Source: Candidatus Wolframiiraptor sp. EX4484-121 (GTDB lineage Archaea > Thermoproteota > Nitrososphaeria_A > Caldarchaeales > Wolframiiraptoraceae). From it: a stretch of DNA of 12,872 nucleotides. Every line of letters begins with the position of its first letter. The stretch's first letter is position 1. The translations under genes and the position numbers were made by a program. Shown piece after piece: positions 6,854 through 12,872 of the stretch. Location of the stretch: contig NJEK01000024.1 in NCBI GenBank assembly GCA_002255105.1, positions 1-12,872 on the forward strand. Direction: 5' to 3'. The notes under the pieces were generated by a model that was given only the letters and a program-made list of their open reading frames with translations, ran no database searches and was not told where the DNA came from.

Positions 6854-7911
6854 CTTAGAGGCTTTATCCCAAGCTCCTCCATTATCTTCTCAAGCTCCTC
6901 GTCGCTGAAAGCCTGCTTCTTCTCCTCTTCCTCGGGCTCCGTTAAGCTATCGCTCTTAACGCCGGTCAAGATCAAGGATACTTGGAGAGTTGAGTCGAGC
7001 GAGCTGTCTATCCTAGCTCCCCAGATCACGAGAGACTCATCGCCCATCAATTCGGAGACTATCTCGGCAGGCCTCGCCGCCTCACTTATCTTCATATCAT
7101 CTCCGCCGGTTACGTGGACTATTGCTCCAGTCAATCCCTCATAGGTTATGTCGAGTAGGGGGGTTTGGAGGGCTGTGAACGTGGCCTCCTCAGCCCTATT
7201 CGGGGTCGAGGATCTCCCAACCCCTAACGCCGCCAGCTTCCCTCTCATCATTATCGCCTTGAAGTCAGCGTAGTCTATGTTTATGAGGCTCGGCTTGGCT
7301 ATGGACTCGGTTATGCTCATTATCATGTTGCTTATCACTTCGTCGGCTATGCTGAACGCGGTCTTCAAGCTATACTGCGGATAGAGGTCGAGCAGCTTAT
7401 TGTTATCTATGGTCACGACCGTGTTACACTTCCTCCTCATATCCTCCAATCCCTGAAGGGCTATCCTCTTCCTAACATTACCCTCAAACTTGAATGGAAG
7501 CGTAACAACCCCTATGACTATCGATCCAAGCTCCCTCGCGACCTCCGCCACGACAGGCGCCCCACCCGTCCCCGTCCCTCCGCCGAGCCCCGCCGCCACG
7601 AACGTTATATCCGATCCTTCGAGGACCGATCTCAGCTCGTCTACAGATTCCTCGGCCGCCTGCTTACCCATCTCCGGGTCTCCGCCAGCCCCCCTGAACT
7701 TCGTCACACCCTTCCCCAAGATCACCTTGTAGTGCGCGTTGACCATGTCTAGGTGCTGGACATCGGTGTTCGCCGCGATTATCCTTATCCCCTTAAGACC
7801 CGTCGACAGCAGCCTATCGGCTGTGTTGCATCCAGCTCCACCAACCCCTATCAGCGTTATCCTGACTTCCTCCGAGAAGTCCTTCTTGAAGTTGAATAGA
7901 TCCTCATTCAC
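6850..7911 (-). CDS. ftsZ: Cell division GTPase FtsZ
   Basis: A 353-residue tubulin homologue that polymerises into the division ring at midcell. It shows the nucleotide-binding GGAGCN motif (24-29), the tubulin/FtsZ signature GGGTGTG (110-116), and the T7 synergy loop N211-x-D213-x-x-D216 that completes the GTPase site of the next subunit. A short acidic linker (about 324-332) leads to a conserved-looking C-terminal tail (335-353) suited to binding a membrane anchor. It starts at GTG, which lies inside the end of the upstream ribbon-helix-helix gene (8-base overlap). The ATG nearby at 7907 is out of frame. The arrangement implies co-transcription and translational coupling. I cannot assign it to FtsZ1 or FtsZ2 from sequence alone. 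Confidence 0.97.
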   Translation of the reverse strand: MNEDLFNFKKDFSEEVRITLIGVGGAGCNTADRLLSTGLKGIRIIAANTDVQHLDMVNAHYKVILGKGVTKFRGAGGDPEMGKQAAEESVDELRSVLEGSDITFVAAGLGGGTGTGGAPVVAEVARELGSIVIGVVTLPFKFEGNVRKRIALQGLEDMRRKCNTVVTIDNNKLLDLYPQYSLKTAFSIADEVISNMIMSITESIAKPSLINIDYADFKAIMMRGKLAALGVGRSSTPNRAEEATFTALQTPLLDITYEGLTGAIVHVTGGDDMKISEAARPAEIVSELMGDESLVIWGARIDSSLDSTLQVSLILTGVKSDSLTEPEEEEKKQAFSDEELEKIMEELGIKPLS

Positions 7912-8056
7912 CTACCCTTGCCTCCTCCATTATGAAGTCCCTTACAGCCATTCTAATGGCCTCGGCCCTATTCGGGTACATCCTCCTCTTAACGAGCTGA
8001 TCGATGGCCTCTATGTAAGCTTCTGGCAGGTGAACTGTAACCACCCTCACATCCAT
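7904..8056 (-). CDS. Ribbon-helix-helix (CopG/CdrS-like) DNA-binding protein upstream of ftsZ
   Basis: A 50-residue protein. It begins MDVRVVTVHLPEAYIEAID, giving the N-terminal beta strand and first helix of a ribbon-helix-helix fold. It continues with QLVKRRMYPNRAEAIR, the turn and second helix with the usual N-R-(A/S)-E-A-I-R signature, and ends with a short basic/acidic tail. Such proteins dimerise and insert the paired strands into the major groove. The stop codon overlaps the ftsZ start. Haloarchaeal CdrS, a short RHH protein encoded next to ftsZ2, controls division genes, and this gene has the same size, fold and position, so an equivalent autoregulatory role is a reasonable inference. 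The start is ambiguous: ATG 8056 abuts the GGAGGTG Shine-Dalgarno, while GTG 8050 has better spacing (6 bases). Confidence 0.88.
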   Translation of the reverse strand: MDVRVVTVHLPEAYIEAIDQLVKRRMYPNRAEAIRMAVRDFIMEEARVGE

Positions 8057-8097
8057 CACCTCCGGGGACTAGCCTGAAAGTGATTCGGATAAAGCTC
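8057..8097 (-). promoter_or_regulatory. Promoter and strong Shine-Dalgarno of the RHH-ftsZ operon
   Basis: On the minus strand GAGCTTTATCC (TATA-like, 8087-8097) lies about 34 bases before the RHH ATG. A near-perfect GGAGGTG (8057-8063) follows at about the expected transcript start. This is the clearest ribosome-binding site in the window. If the RHH protein autoregulates, its operator should overlap this segment, but I saw no obvious tandem repeat. Confidence 0.45.
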
Positions 8098-8220
8098 TTG
8101 ATAATACAATCGTATATCATCGGAACTTACCGATCGGGATCTTCGGCCTAATCCGCCGTCAAAAAATGATTAAATCATGGGTTTACCGACTCAATTTTGC
8201 TCGGTGAAGGCGATCAGGAG

Positions 8221-8628
8221 ATGGCCAAGAGGTTGAAGTTTAGGTCGAGATTATTCGAGGAACTCTTGAATATAGTGGATAAGCTCTCGGCCGAGTCCCT
8301 GAACGGGGTTCCCATAATCGTCGAGGGTAGGAGGGATGAGGAGGGGCTTAGAAGGGCTGGAGTCAGAGGTGAGATAATTCAGGTGAAGTCGATTAAGGGG
8401 TTGAGGAGGTTCTTCGAGCAGAGAGCCGTGAGGAGGGTTATACTCCTCCCAGACCTGGACTCCGAGGGTGAGAAGCTGATGAAGACCCTGACCCAGAGCT
8501 TGGAGGGCGTGGTCGGAGAGATAGATCTAAGCTATCGAAGAAAGCTCATGGAGTTCAAGAGATATGGTTTGATCGAGATCGAGTCCCTCGATAGGCTCTT
8601 AGAGAGGCTGAGACCTGTGAGAGGATGA
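8221..8628 (+). CDS. Small Toprim-domain protein (UPF0292-like)
   Basis: A 135-residue protein consisting almost entirely of a Toprim fold, the metal-dependent catalytic domain of primases, topoisomerases and RNase M5-like nucleases. The conserved Glu lies in PIIVEGRRDE (E35), and the DxD motif is D78-L-D80 within ILLPDLDSEGEKL. It matches the small stand-alone archaeal Toprim proteins grouped as UPF0292, whose biochemical role is not established. Its N-terminal helix is strongly basic, and a helical extension (about 103-135) follows the core. The frame is open to a TTG at 8197. I chose ATG 8221, preceded by AGGAG and a further GGTGAA. TATA-like ATTAAAT at 8169-8175 could serve it. It ends 5 bases before the convergent end of the unknown gene. 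Confidence 0.8.
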   Translation: MAKRLKFRSRLFEELLNIVDKLSAESLNGVPIIVEGRRDEEGLRRAGVRGEIIQVKSIKGLRRFFEQRAVRRVILLPDLDSEGEKLMKTLTQSLEGVVGEIDLSYRRKLMEFKRYGLIEIESLDRLLERLRPVRG

Positions 8629-8633
8629 TCTGA

Positions 8634-9089
8634 TCACTTCTCCTTCTTCATCGGGACTATAACGTTCGTGGATCGGATGGCGTAAATCGGCTCCCCATAC
8701 CTATCATATCTCCCCGGAATCCTATAGACCTCGACCACAGTCAACTTGACCTTCAACCTCATATCCATGTCCGGAATGAGATAGATGTTCCAGTCCTCCC
8801 TCGAATCCACCACCCTCACGGGTCTCCCGATCTTCGCCGCATTCATCAGCTCCTCCTTAGTCAACGGATTTCCAGGCTTACCTCTAAGATGGATCGGCGC
8901 TATCGTGATGAAGATGTTCTGGAAGTCGGCGTTGAACTCGTATTTTGATCCCCGCCTCCTCCTCATGAGCTTCTTCAAGATAGTCCTCCCCCTAATCCTA
9001 ACCCCATCCTCGAGATAGTACGTGTTCCAAGCCTCCTTGACTATGTCGAATTCCAAGTCCTCCCAGATCCTCGCGGCCAGCTCGCCCAT
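8634..9089 (-). CDS. Uncharacterised archaeal protein, 151 residues
   Basis: I do not recognise this protein. It is soluble, with no signal peptide or membrane segment. An amphipathic N-terminal helix (MGELAARIWEDLEFDIVKEAW) precedes a basic patch (ILKKLMRRRRGSK). The remainder is mostly predicted beta strand, with alternating hydrophobics such as NIFITIAPIHL, LKVKLTVVEVYRI and STNVIVPM. There are no Cys or zinc motifs. Base composition and codon use match the neighbours, so I see no sign of recent transfer. The frame also allows ATG 9110, but that codon lies only about 10 bases from the apparent TATA box, so I chose ATG 9089, 31 bases from it. The basic patch and beta-rich body could suit nucleic-acid binding, which is speculation. 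It is divergent from, and apparently shares a promoter with, the CitG-like gene. Confidence 0.75.
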   Translation of the reverse strand: MGELAARIWEDLEFDIVKEAWNTYYLEDGVRIRGRTILKKLMRRRRGSKYEFNADFQNIFITIAPIHLRGKPGNPLTKEELMNAAKIGRPVRVVDSREDWNIYLIPDMDMRLKVKLTVVEVYRIPGRYDRYGEPIYAIRSTNVIVPMKKEK

Positions 9090-9113
9090 CGCCGTCAAAA
9101 AATTCTCCATAAA

Positions 9114-9126
9114 TCAATTTAAAGGC
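9114..9126. promoter_or_regulatory. Shared symmetrical TATA box for two divergent genes
   Basis: The core TTTAAA (9118-9123, within AATTTAAA) is self-complementary. Its centre lies about 30.5 bases from the plus-strand ATG at 9151 and about 31.5 bases from the minus-strand ATG at 9089. Both distances fit an archaeal TATA box feeding transcripts with leaders of only a few bases. No second AT-rich box is visible in the 61-base gap, so one element probably serves both directions. Confidence 0.5.
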
Positions 9127-9150
9127 ATTTTGAGATGGGGGCTGTTGAGG

Positions 9151-10059
9151 ATGGCGGATTCAAGGTTTGAGTGGATCTCGGGATGCTTCGAGCTGGCGCT
9201 CCTCCTAGAGCTGAGCACGACCCCAAAGCCGGGACTTGTCGATAGAATTCATGATTATGGAGAGACCTCATATCACCACTTTCTGGCATCGGCCGTGAGC
9301 CTGAGGCCATGGATCACGAGGGCCGCGAGGCTTGGACGTGGACGGGGGCTGGGTAAAATAATTTTAGGAGGGGTGAAGGCTTTCATGAGCTCTCAGCGTG
9401 GGGGGAACACCCATCTAGGAGCATGGCTCTTAATCGCTCCAATGGCCTCGGCCGCAGGCTCCAGTAAGAGGACTCCGATAAAATCTACTTCATTACGCTC
9501 TAGGGTTAAGAGGGTTCTTAGGTCCATGGATTGGAGGGATACGGTGAACATATTCAAGGCGATAGCCCACGCGTCTCCGGGCGGATTGGGCCGCGTTCCA
9601 TACCTAGATGTCTTGAGGGAGGAGACCTATGAGGAGATAGAGGAGGAGAGGATAACGCCCATCCAAGCCTTAAGCGCTTACAGGGACTACGATGTCGTGG
9701 CCCATGAATGGGTGACCGGATACTCATGGACTCTAGGAGACTGTCTGAGAATCTTGAAGAAGAATGTCCGCGAGTTCGAGGACCTTAACGCCGCCCTAGC
9801 TCAGACGTTCTTGGAGATCTTAGCCAGACATAGGGACACCCATATAGTTAGGAGGGCTGGGAGATCCATGGCGGAGATGGTTTCCTCCACGGCCTCAAAG
9901 GTGCTCGAGCTTGGAGGTGTATCGACGCCTGCCGGGAGAAAGGCCTTAACCGAGTTCGATAGAAGGATCAGGAGGAGTAGAAGGCTTAGGCCCGGATCCT
10001 CCGCCGACCTGCTCTCGGCGTCTCTCTCAGCTCTATTACTGGAGGGATTTAGCCCATGA
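9151..10059 (+). CDS. CitG-like protein (triphosphoribosyl-dephospho-CoA synthase family)
   Basis: A 302-residue soluble, mostly helical protein of the CitG/COG1767 family. Bacterial CitG joins ATP and dephospho-CoA, releasing adenine, to make the prosthetic-group precursor of citrate lyase. Family motifs are visible: STTPKPGLVDR (22-32), GGNTHLGAW (84-92), a DTHIVRRAG segment, and RPGSSADLL near 280-288. The start ATG at 9151 is set by the TATA box 30 bases upstream; the frame is open further up but that part overlaps the divergent gene. The archaeal members usually occur without citrate lyase, so the literal CitG reaction is doubtful here. It overlaps the DUF447 gene by ATGA. From memory, both families also appear in tetrahydromethanopterin-linked C1 gene sets, which hints at a pterin or related cofactor role. 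Confidence 0.82.
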   Translation: MADSRFEWISGCFELALLLELSTTPKPGLVDRIHDYGETSYHHFLASAVSLRPWITRAARLGRGRGLGKIILGGVKAFMSSQRGGNTHLGAWLLIAPMASAAGSSKRTPIKSTSLRSRVKRVLRSMDWRDTVNIFKAIAHASPGGLGRVPYLDVLREETYEEIEEERITPIQALSAYRDYDVVAHEWVTGYSWTLGDCLRILKKNVREFEDLNAALAQTFLEILARHRDTHIVRRAGRSMAEMVSSTASKVLELGGVSTPAGRKALTEFDRRIRRSRRLRPGSSADLLSASLSALLLEGFSP

Positions 10060-10715
10060 GGGTCTCCGATGTTTTGAGCGGTCTCGAGCCGCACGTGATC
10101 TATGAGGTCTTGATCTCAAGCATCTCGATCGATGGAAAGCCGGATATCGCGCCGATGGGGTTGAGGTTTTCGGAGGGATTCGAGAAATTCGCACTTCACC
10201 CATTCAAGTCCGCGAAGACCTATCGAAATCTGGTTGAAGTCGGCGAGGGTGTAGCGAACATAACGAGAGATCCGAGGCCATTTGTCCTCGGATGTCTTCC
10301 GGAGCTCAAACATGAGCTTCTCAAAGAACTTGAGGAGTCCAAGCACGTTAAAGCTCCAAGGTTGAGGGGCGCGGAGGCGTATGTAGAGTTCGAGGTTAAA
10401 GAGGTTATGGAGAAGTCTATTGATCGGGCCGAGATCGTCTGCGAGCCTGTCTCGGTATATCTCGGGGATTTGAGGATCGAGCCCTATAGTAGAGCCGTTT
10501 ACGCCCTGATCGAGGCATCCGTGAACGCGAGTAGGATTAAGGTCTTCTTGAATAGATCCGGAGAGCTGTTAAGGATCTTGAATGAGATAAGTTATGCAGA
10601 GTCCATTGTTAGGAGGGCTGGTGGGGGAAGCGAATATGAGAGGCTGTTAAACTTGTTGGTCAAGTCTGTTCGGGAGATTCTCCACGGGACCTCCAGCTCT
10701 CAACCAAGTCCTTGA
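10056..10715 (+). CDS. DUF447 family protein (flavin-binding split-barrel type)
   Basis: A 219-residue protein recognised as DUF447. It opens with IYEVLISSISIDGKPDIAPMGLRF (residues 15-38), the typical start of this flavodoxin-reductase-like split barrel in which a beta hairpin precedes the flavin phosphate site. It continues with HPFKSAKTYRNL and EGVANITRDPRPFV. Structures of archaeal family members suggested FMN binding, but the substrate is not known to me. The C-terminal half (about 150-210) is helical. Translation is coupled to the CitG-like gene through a 4-base ATGA overlap, so the two probably act in one pathway. Its last 56 bases overlap the end of the convergent signal peptidase gene. 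Confidence 0.82.
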   Translation: MRVSDVLSGLEPHVIYEVLISSISIDGKPDIAPMGLRFSEGFEKFALHPFKSAKTYRNLVEVGEGVANITRDPRPFVLGCLPELKHELLKELEESKHVKAPRLRGAEAYVEFEVKEVMEKSIDRAEIVCEPVSVYLGDLRIEPYSRAVYALIEASVNASRIKVFLNRSGELLRILNEISYAESIVRRAGGGSEYERLLNLLVKSVREILHGTSSSQPSP

Positions 10716-11190
10716 CTATCAATATTATGTTTAGGATTATCAGGAAGAGGAGGAATATTGGGCCGAATGGGGGGTAGATCTCGCCGTTTAGGAAGAGAGA
10801 TAGGTATCCCACTCCAAGCCAATATGGTATCTTGAGACCGCTCCATCTCCCAACGATGTTCTCATAGGGTATCGGGCACCAGATATCGATGCCCGGATTC
10901 GCATCCCCCTTCGTATAAACCCCGGATCGAGTTATCTTAACTATTCGGTGGACTATGAGTTCGCTGGTCCCAGGCTTATAGTAGACTATGACATCTCCTA
11001 CCCTTAGATCTTCAGGCTTCACCCCATTAATCACTATGACATCTCCGACCTTCAAGACCGGATACATGCTCCCAGACTCGACTACCAGGAATGGGACAAC
11101 TCTACCCGACAATCTATAGGTTAACGCCGTGGCCAGCAGGCAGAGGAGGATTATCGTCGCGAATAGGAAGAATTTATCTCCCCCGCTCAT
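10660..11190 (-). CDS. Signal peptidase I, archaeal/Sec11 type
   Basis: A 176-residue membrane protease that removes signal peptides from exported proteins. It has an N-terminal transmembrane helix (about 6-24) and the catalytic Ser41 in VVESGSMYPVLKVGD. His81 in IVHRI occupies the place of the bacterial Lys, which marks the archaeal/ER Sec11 group, and the likely catalytic Asp96 lies in TKGDAN. A second hydrophobic segment (about 141-161) is probably a C-terminal membrane anchor. It starts with ATG, preceded by GGTGAGGGGAGG, 11 bases after the stop of the repeat protein gene, so the two are very likely co-transcribed. The 3' end overlaps the convergent DUF447 gene. Confidence 0.92.
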   Translation of the reverse strand: MSGGDKFFLFATIILLCLLATALTYRLSGRVVPFLVVESGSMYPVLKVGDVIVINGVKPEDLRVGDVIVYYKPGTSELIVHRIVKITRSGVYTKGDANPGIDIWCPIPYENIVGRWSGLKIPYWLGVGYLSLFLNGEIYPPFGPIFLLFLIILNIILIVKDLVESWRSRGESPEQT

Positions 11191-11201
11191 CCTCCCCTCA
11201 C

Positions 11202-12872
11202 CTATATTCTGGGAATCCTACGCCTCCTCCTTCTACCAGCCCTTCTAAGCGATCCGGAGAGCTTCGAGATCGTTAGACCTGAGATCACGAGATTTATCGC
11301 CGCGAAGGCGATTATGAGCCCGAAGCTCGTGGGCTGCTCGCTTGGATAGAGGAGGTTGAAGACCATGTTTTTCCTAATCTCCAGCATGTATGAGCAGGTT
11401 TGATTTCCCACCGATACCGTGAAGTTATATTTCCCTATTGGGATTATGGTGGAGAATACTCCCTTATCGTTGCTCGCGGCCTCGGCGATCTTCCCAAACT
11501 GATCCGATATGGTAACCATGGCGCCCTTCACGGGCTTTCCAGCCGAGTCGTAGATCCTCATCTCGAACGGGTAGATGGATGTCGTTATCGATACCTCCTT
11601 CGTGGGCTCTTCGAGGTAGATCACCTCCTCTCCAACGGGCCTCCCCCTAAACTTCACCTTTACGAGTATATCGGCCTCGGGCAATCTCTCGGTAAATTCG
11701 TTCTCCTCCTTTAGGTCGTGAGTTGATGTGAGGTTTCCATCTATATAGACCTCGGCGACCCCCTCTCTCAGAGGCTTTCCATCACCTCTAAAGATCTTGA
11801 AGGTTGCTTGATGAACCCTTGACGAGAATACTATGGACATCTCATCCATCCTAAGGTTAAACTCCCTCGGCTGGGTGTCGACCTTCACCCCCTTATAGAA
11901 CAGCTCGACCGTAATGGTTGTGTTCGGCAGGTTCTCAACCCTAACATCTCCATATCTCCCGATCTTGGCCCTGAGCTTCTCGCCGCCGAATGACAGGATA
12001 ACTTCTCCTCCATCGAGGGGATTCTTTAACGCGTCCAAGAATCTAAGTCTAGCATCCAAGACCCCCGAGGCCCTTATCTTCAACTCCTCCATATCAGGTT
12101 CTATCACGATCCTATCCTCGAAGACTATGAACCCGAGGTATCGGGCAATTATACGGTAGGTGTAGGTGGGGAGATTCTTAATCAGGATGTTTCCCTCCTC
12201 ATCGCTTGAACCCGTCCTCTTCAATTTTTCAGCCGAGACCTCGAGGCTCACATTCTTCAAGATGTCCTTACCATCGCGATCATAGACCTTGAAGACCACG
12301 TTTCTCACAGAAGCCATTATGGATCTGCTCATGTTGGATGATAGAACTATCTCCTCCTCTCCAACGTGTATCCCATCGAGGTATACGTGTATGTGGTAGG
12401 GCATTGGGAGGAGCGGGGATGATGAGCCCGACCCATCTTCAGCGGTCTCAAACGACGTGACTTTCTCCCCCGTTGGAAGGGTTACAACGACATTCGACCT
12501 CAGGGGCTCTCCATCGAGACTCTTAACGTTAACTTTCACAACATATCCTCTGAGCTTCAATTCGATCTCCTGATTTTCTTTCTCCACCTTTATGTCGTGG
12601 AATTCTCCGACCTTCCTATCCTTAAAGTATAGTCTGATGATGTAGTCCTCCGCGGCCGGTATGTTCTTAAGCTCCGCAACGCATTTAACTATGTCAAATT
12701 TAAGTTCGATGCTCCCCCTTCTCAAGTCGCCCTTCAACGACTCCACTATGGTTTTATTCGCTAAACCCGTAGAGTTCAACCTCAAGGTTACATCGTAGAA
12801 CTTCGCCCTAACGGATCCACCGGCGGTCTCCTTCTCGACCGTGTATTTGCTCGAATACACCTGTAGGTCTCC
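11202..12872 (-). CDS. Large membrane-anchored surface protein with tandem beta-sandwich-like repeats (N-terminus outside window)
   Basis: At least 556 residues. The frame runs without a stop to the right edge, so the N-terminus and any signal peptide are missing, and the GTG at 12860 is probably internal. Numbering from that GTG, about six degenerate repeats of 75-85 residues are visible (starting near 19, 105, 189, 268, 351 and 432). Each has a pattern like F-x-V-Y-D-x-D-G-K-P-L, then V-x-V-x, then a D/N-G turn, N-L-P and a Tyr-rich strand, resembling carboxypeptidase-regulatory-like or Ig-like modules. Several N-x-S/T sites suggest glycosylation. A helix at about 513-534 and an Arg-rich tail (539-548) anchor it, with the repeats outside. 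I do not recognise a specific family. Roles in adhesion or the cell envelope are inferences. It precedes signal peptidase in one operon. Confidence 0.82.
   Translation of the reverse strand, partial: GDLQVYSSKYTVEKETAGGSVRAKFYDVTLRLNSTGLANKTIVESLKGDLRRGSIELKFDIVKCVAELKNIPAAEDYIIRLYFKDRKVGEFHDIKVEKENQEIELKLRGYVVKVNVKSLDGEPLRSNVVVTLPTGEKVTSFETAEDGSGSSSPLLPMPYHIHVYLDGIHVGEEEIVLSSNMSRSIMASVRNVVFKVYDRDGKDILKNVSLEVSAEKLKRTGSSDEEGNILIKNLPTYTYRIIARYLGFIVFEDRIVIEPDMEELKIRASGVLDARLRFLDALKNPLDGGEVILSFGGEKLRAKIGRYGDVRVENLPNTTITVELFYKGVKVDTQPREFNLRMDEMSIVFSSRVHQATFKIFRGDGKPLREGVAEVYIDGNLTSTHDLKEENEFTERLPEADILVKVKFRGRPVGEEVIYLEEPTKEVSITTSIYPFEMRIYDSAGKPVKGAMVTISDQFGKIAEAASNDKGVFSTIIPIGKYNFTVSVGNQTCSYMLEIRKNMVFNLLYPSEQPTSFGLIIAFAAINLVISGLTISKLSGSLRRAGRRRRRRIPRI

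Noticed and set aside
7739..8077. 112-codon plus-strand ORF across the ftsZ start and RHH gene
   Set aside because: It is antisense to two convincing genes, with no family resemblance.
8097..8196. Possible small RNA or operator in the RHH/Toprim gap
   Set aside because: The gap is AT-rich and holds promoter-like boxes for both directions. I saw no stable stem-loop, tRNA-like fold or clear repeat.
8197..8220. TTG-initiated 8-residue extension of the Toprim protein
   Set aside because: ATG 8221 begins the protein at a normal basic helix and has purine-rich leader sequence; a TTG start would need leaderless initiation on a rare start codon.
9022..9150. Upstream extension of the CitG-like frame
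   Set aside because: It overlaps the divergent gene and lies upstream of the TATA box, so it cannot be on the same transcript from that promoter.
12858..12860. GTG as the real start of the repeat protein
   Set aside because: The frame stays open to the window edge, and the protein would lack the signal peptide its outside-facing topology requires.

Overview
The window looks like part of a thermophilic archaeal chromosome. It carries archaeal-type Pus10, FtsZ, a Sec11-like Ser/His/Asp signal peptidase, a WtpA-type tungstate transporter, a UPF0292-like Toprim protein and a DUF447 protein. Genes are tightly packed, sense strands are purine-rich with heavy AGG/GAG use, and short AT-rich TATA-like boxes lie about 27-32 bases before several start codons. 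FtsZ argues against the Sulfolobales/Thermoproteales type of crenarchaeote. A deep TACK or other FtsZ-bearing archaeon fits, but I cannot fix the lineage. I saw no tRNA, rRNA, CRISPR array, insertion sequence or phage gene, and no gene-free stretch exceeds 300 bases.

Layout. At the left edge is the 3' end of pus10 (+). It faces a divergent Nramp-like metal transporter (-) across 3 bases. Next is a compact minus-strand tungstate/molybdate ABC operon in the order wtpA-wtpB-wtpC. Diverging from it is a plus-strand reading frame encoding methionyl-tRNA synthetase, with a truncated AhpD/carboxymuconolactone-decarboxylase-like domain fused in frame at its N-terminus. MetRS ends tail to tail with ftsZ (-). 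Upstream of ftsZ, overlapping it by 8 bases, is a 50-residue ribbon-helix-helix gene that recalls the haloarchaeal CdrS-FtsZ2 arrangement.

The right half holds a small Toprim protein (+) and an unrecognised 151-residue protein (-). The latter appears to share one symmetrical TATA box with a divergent two-gene operon, a CitG-like protein followed by a DUF447 protein (+). Last is a minus-strand pair: a large membrane-anchored protein of tandem beta-sandwich-like repeats, cut by the right window edge, followed by a signal peptidase. The signal peptidase overlaps the end of the DUF447 gene by 56 bases.

Most of the window is housekeeping. No complete undescribed system is evident. The best leads are the truncated-domain/MetRS fusion with an apparent internal metG promoter, the RHH-ftsZ operon, the shared divergent promoter driving an unknown gene and the CitG/DUF447 pair, the Nramp relative with substituted metal-site motifs, and the repeat-protein/signal-peptidase operon.
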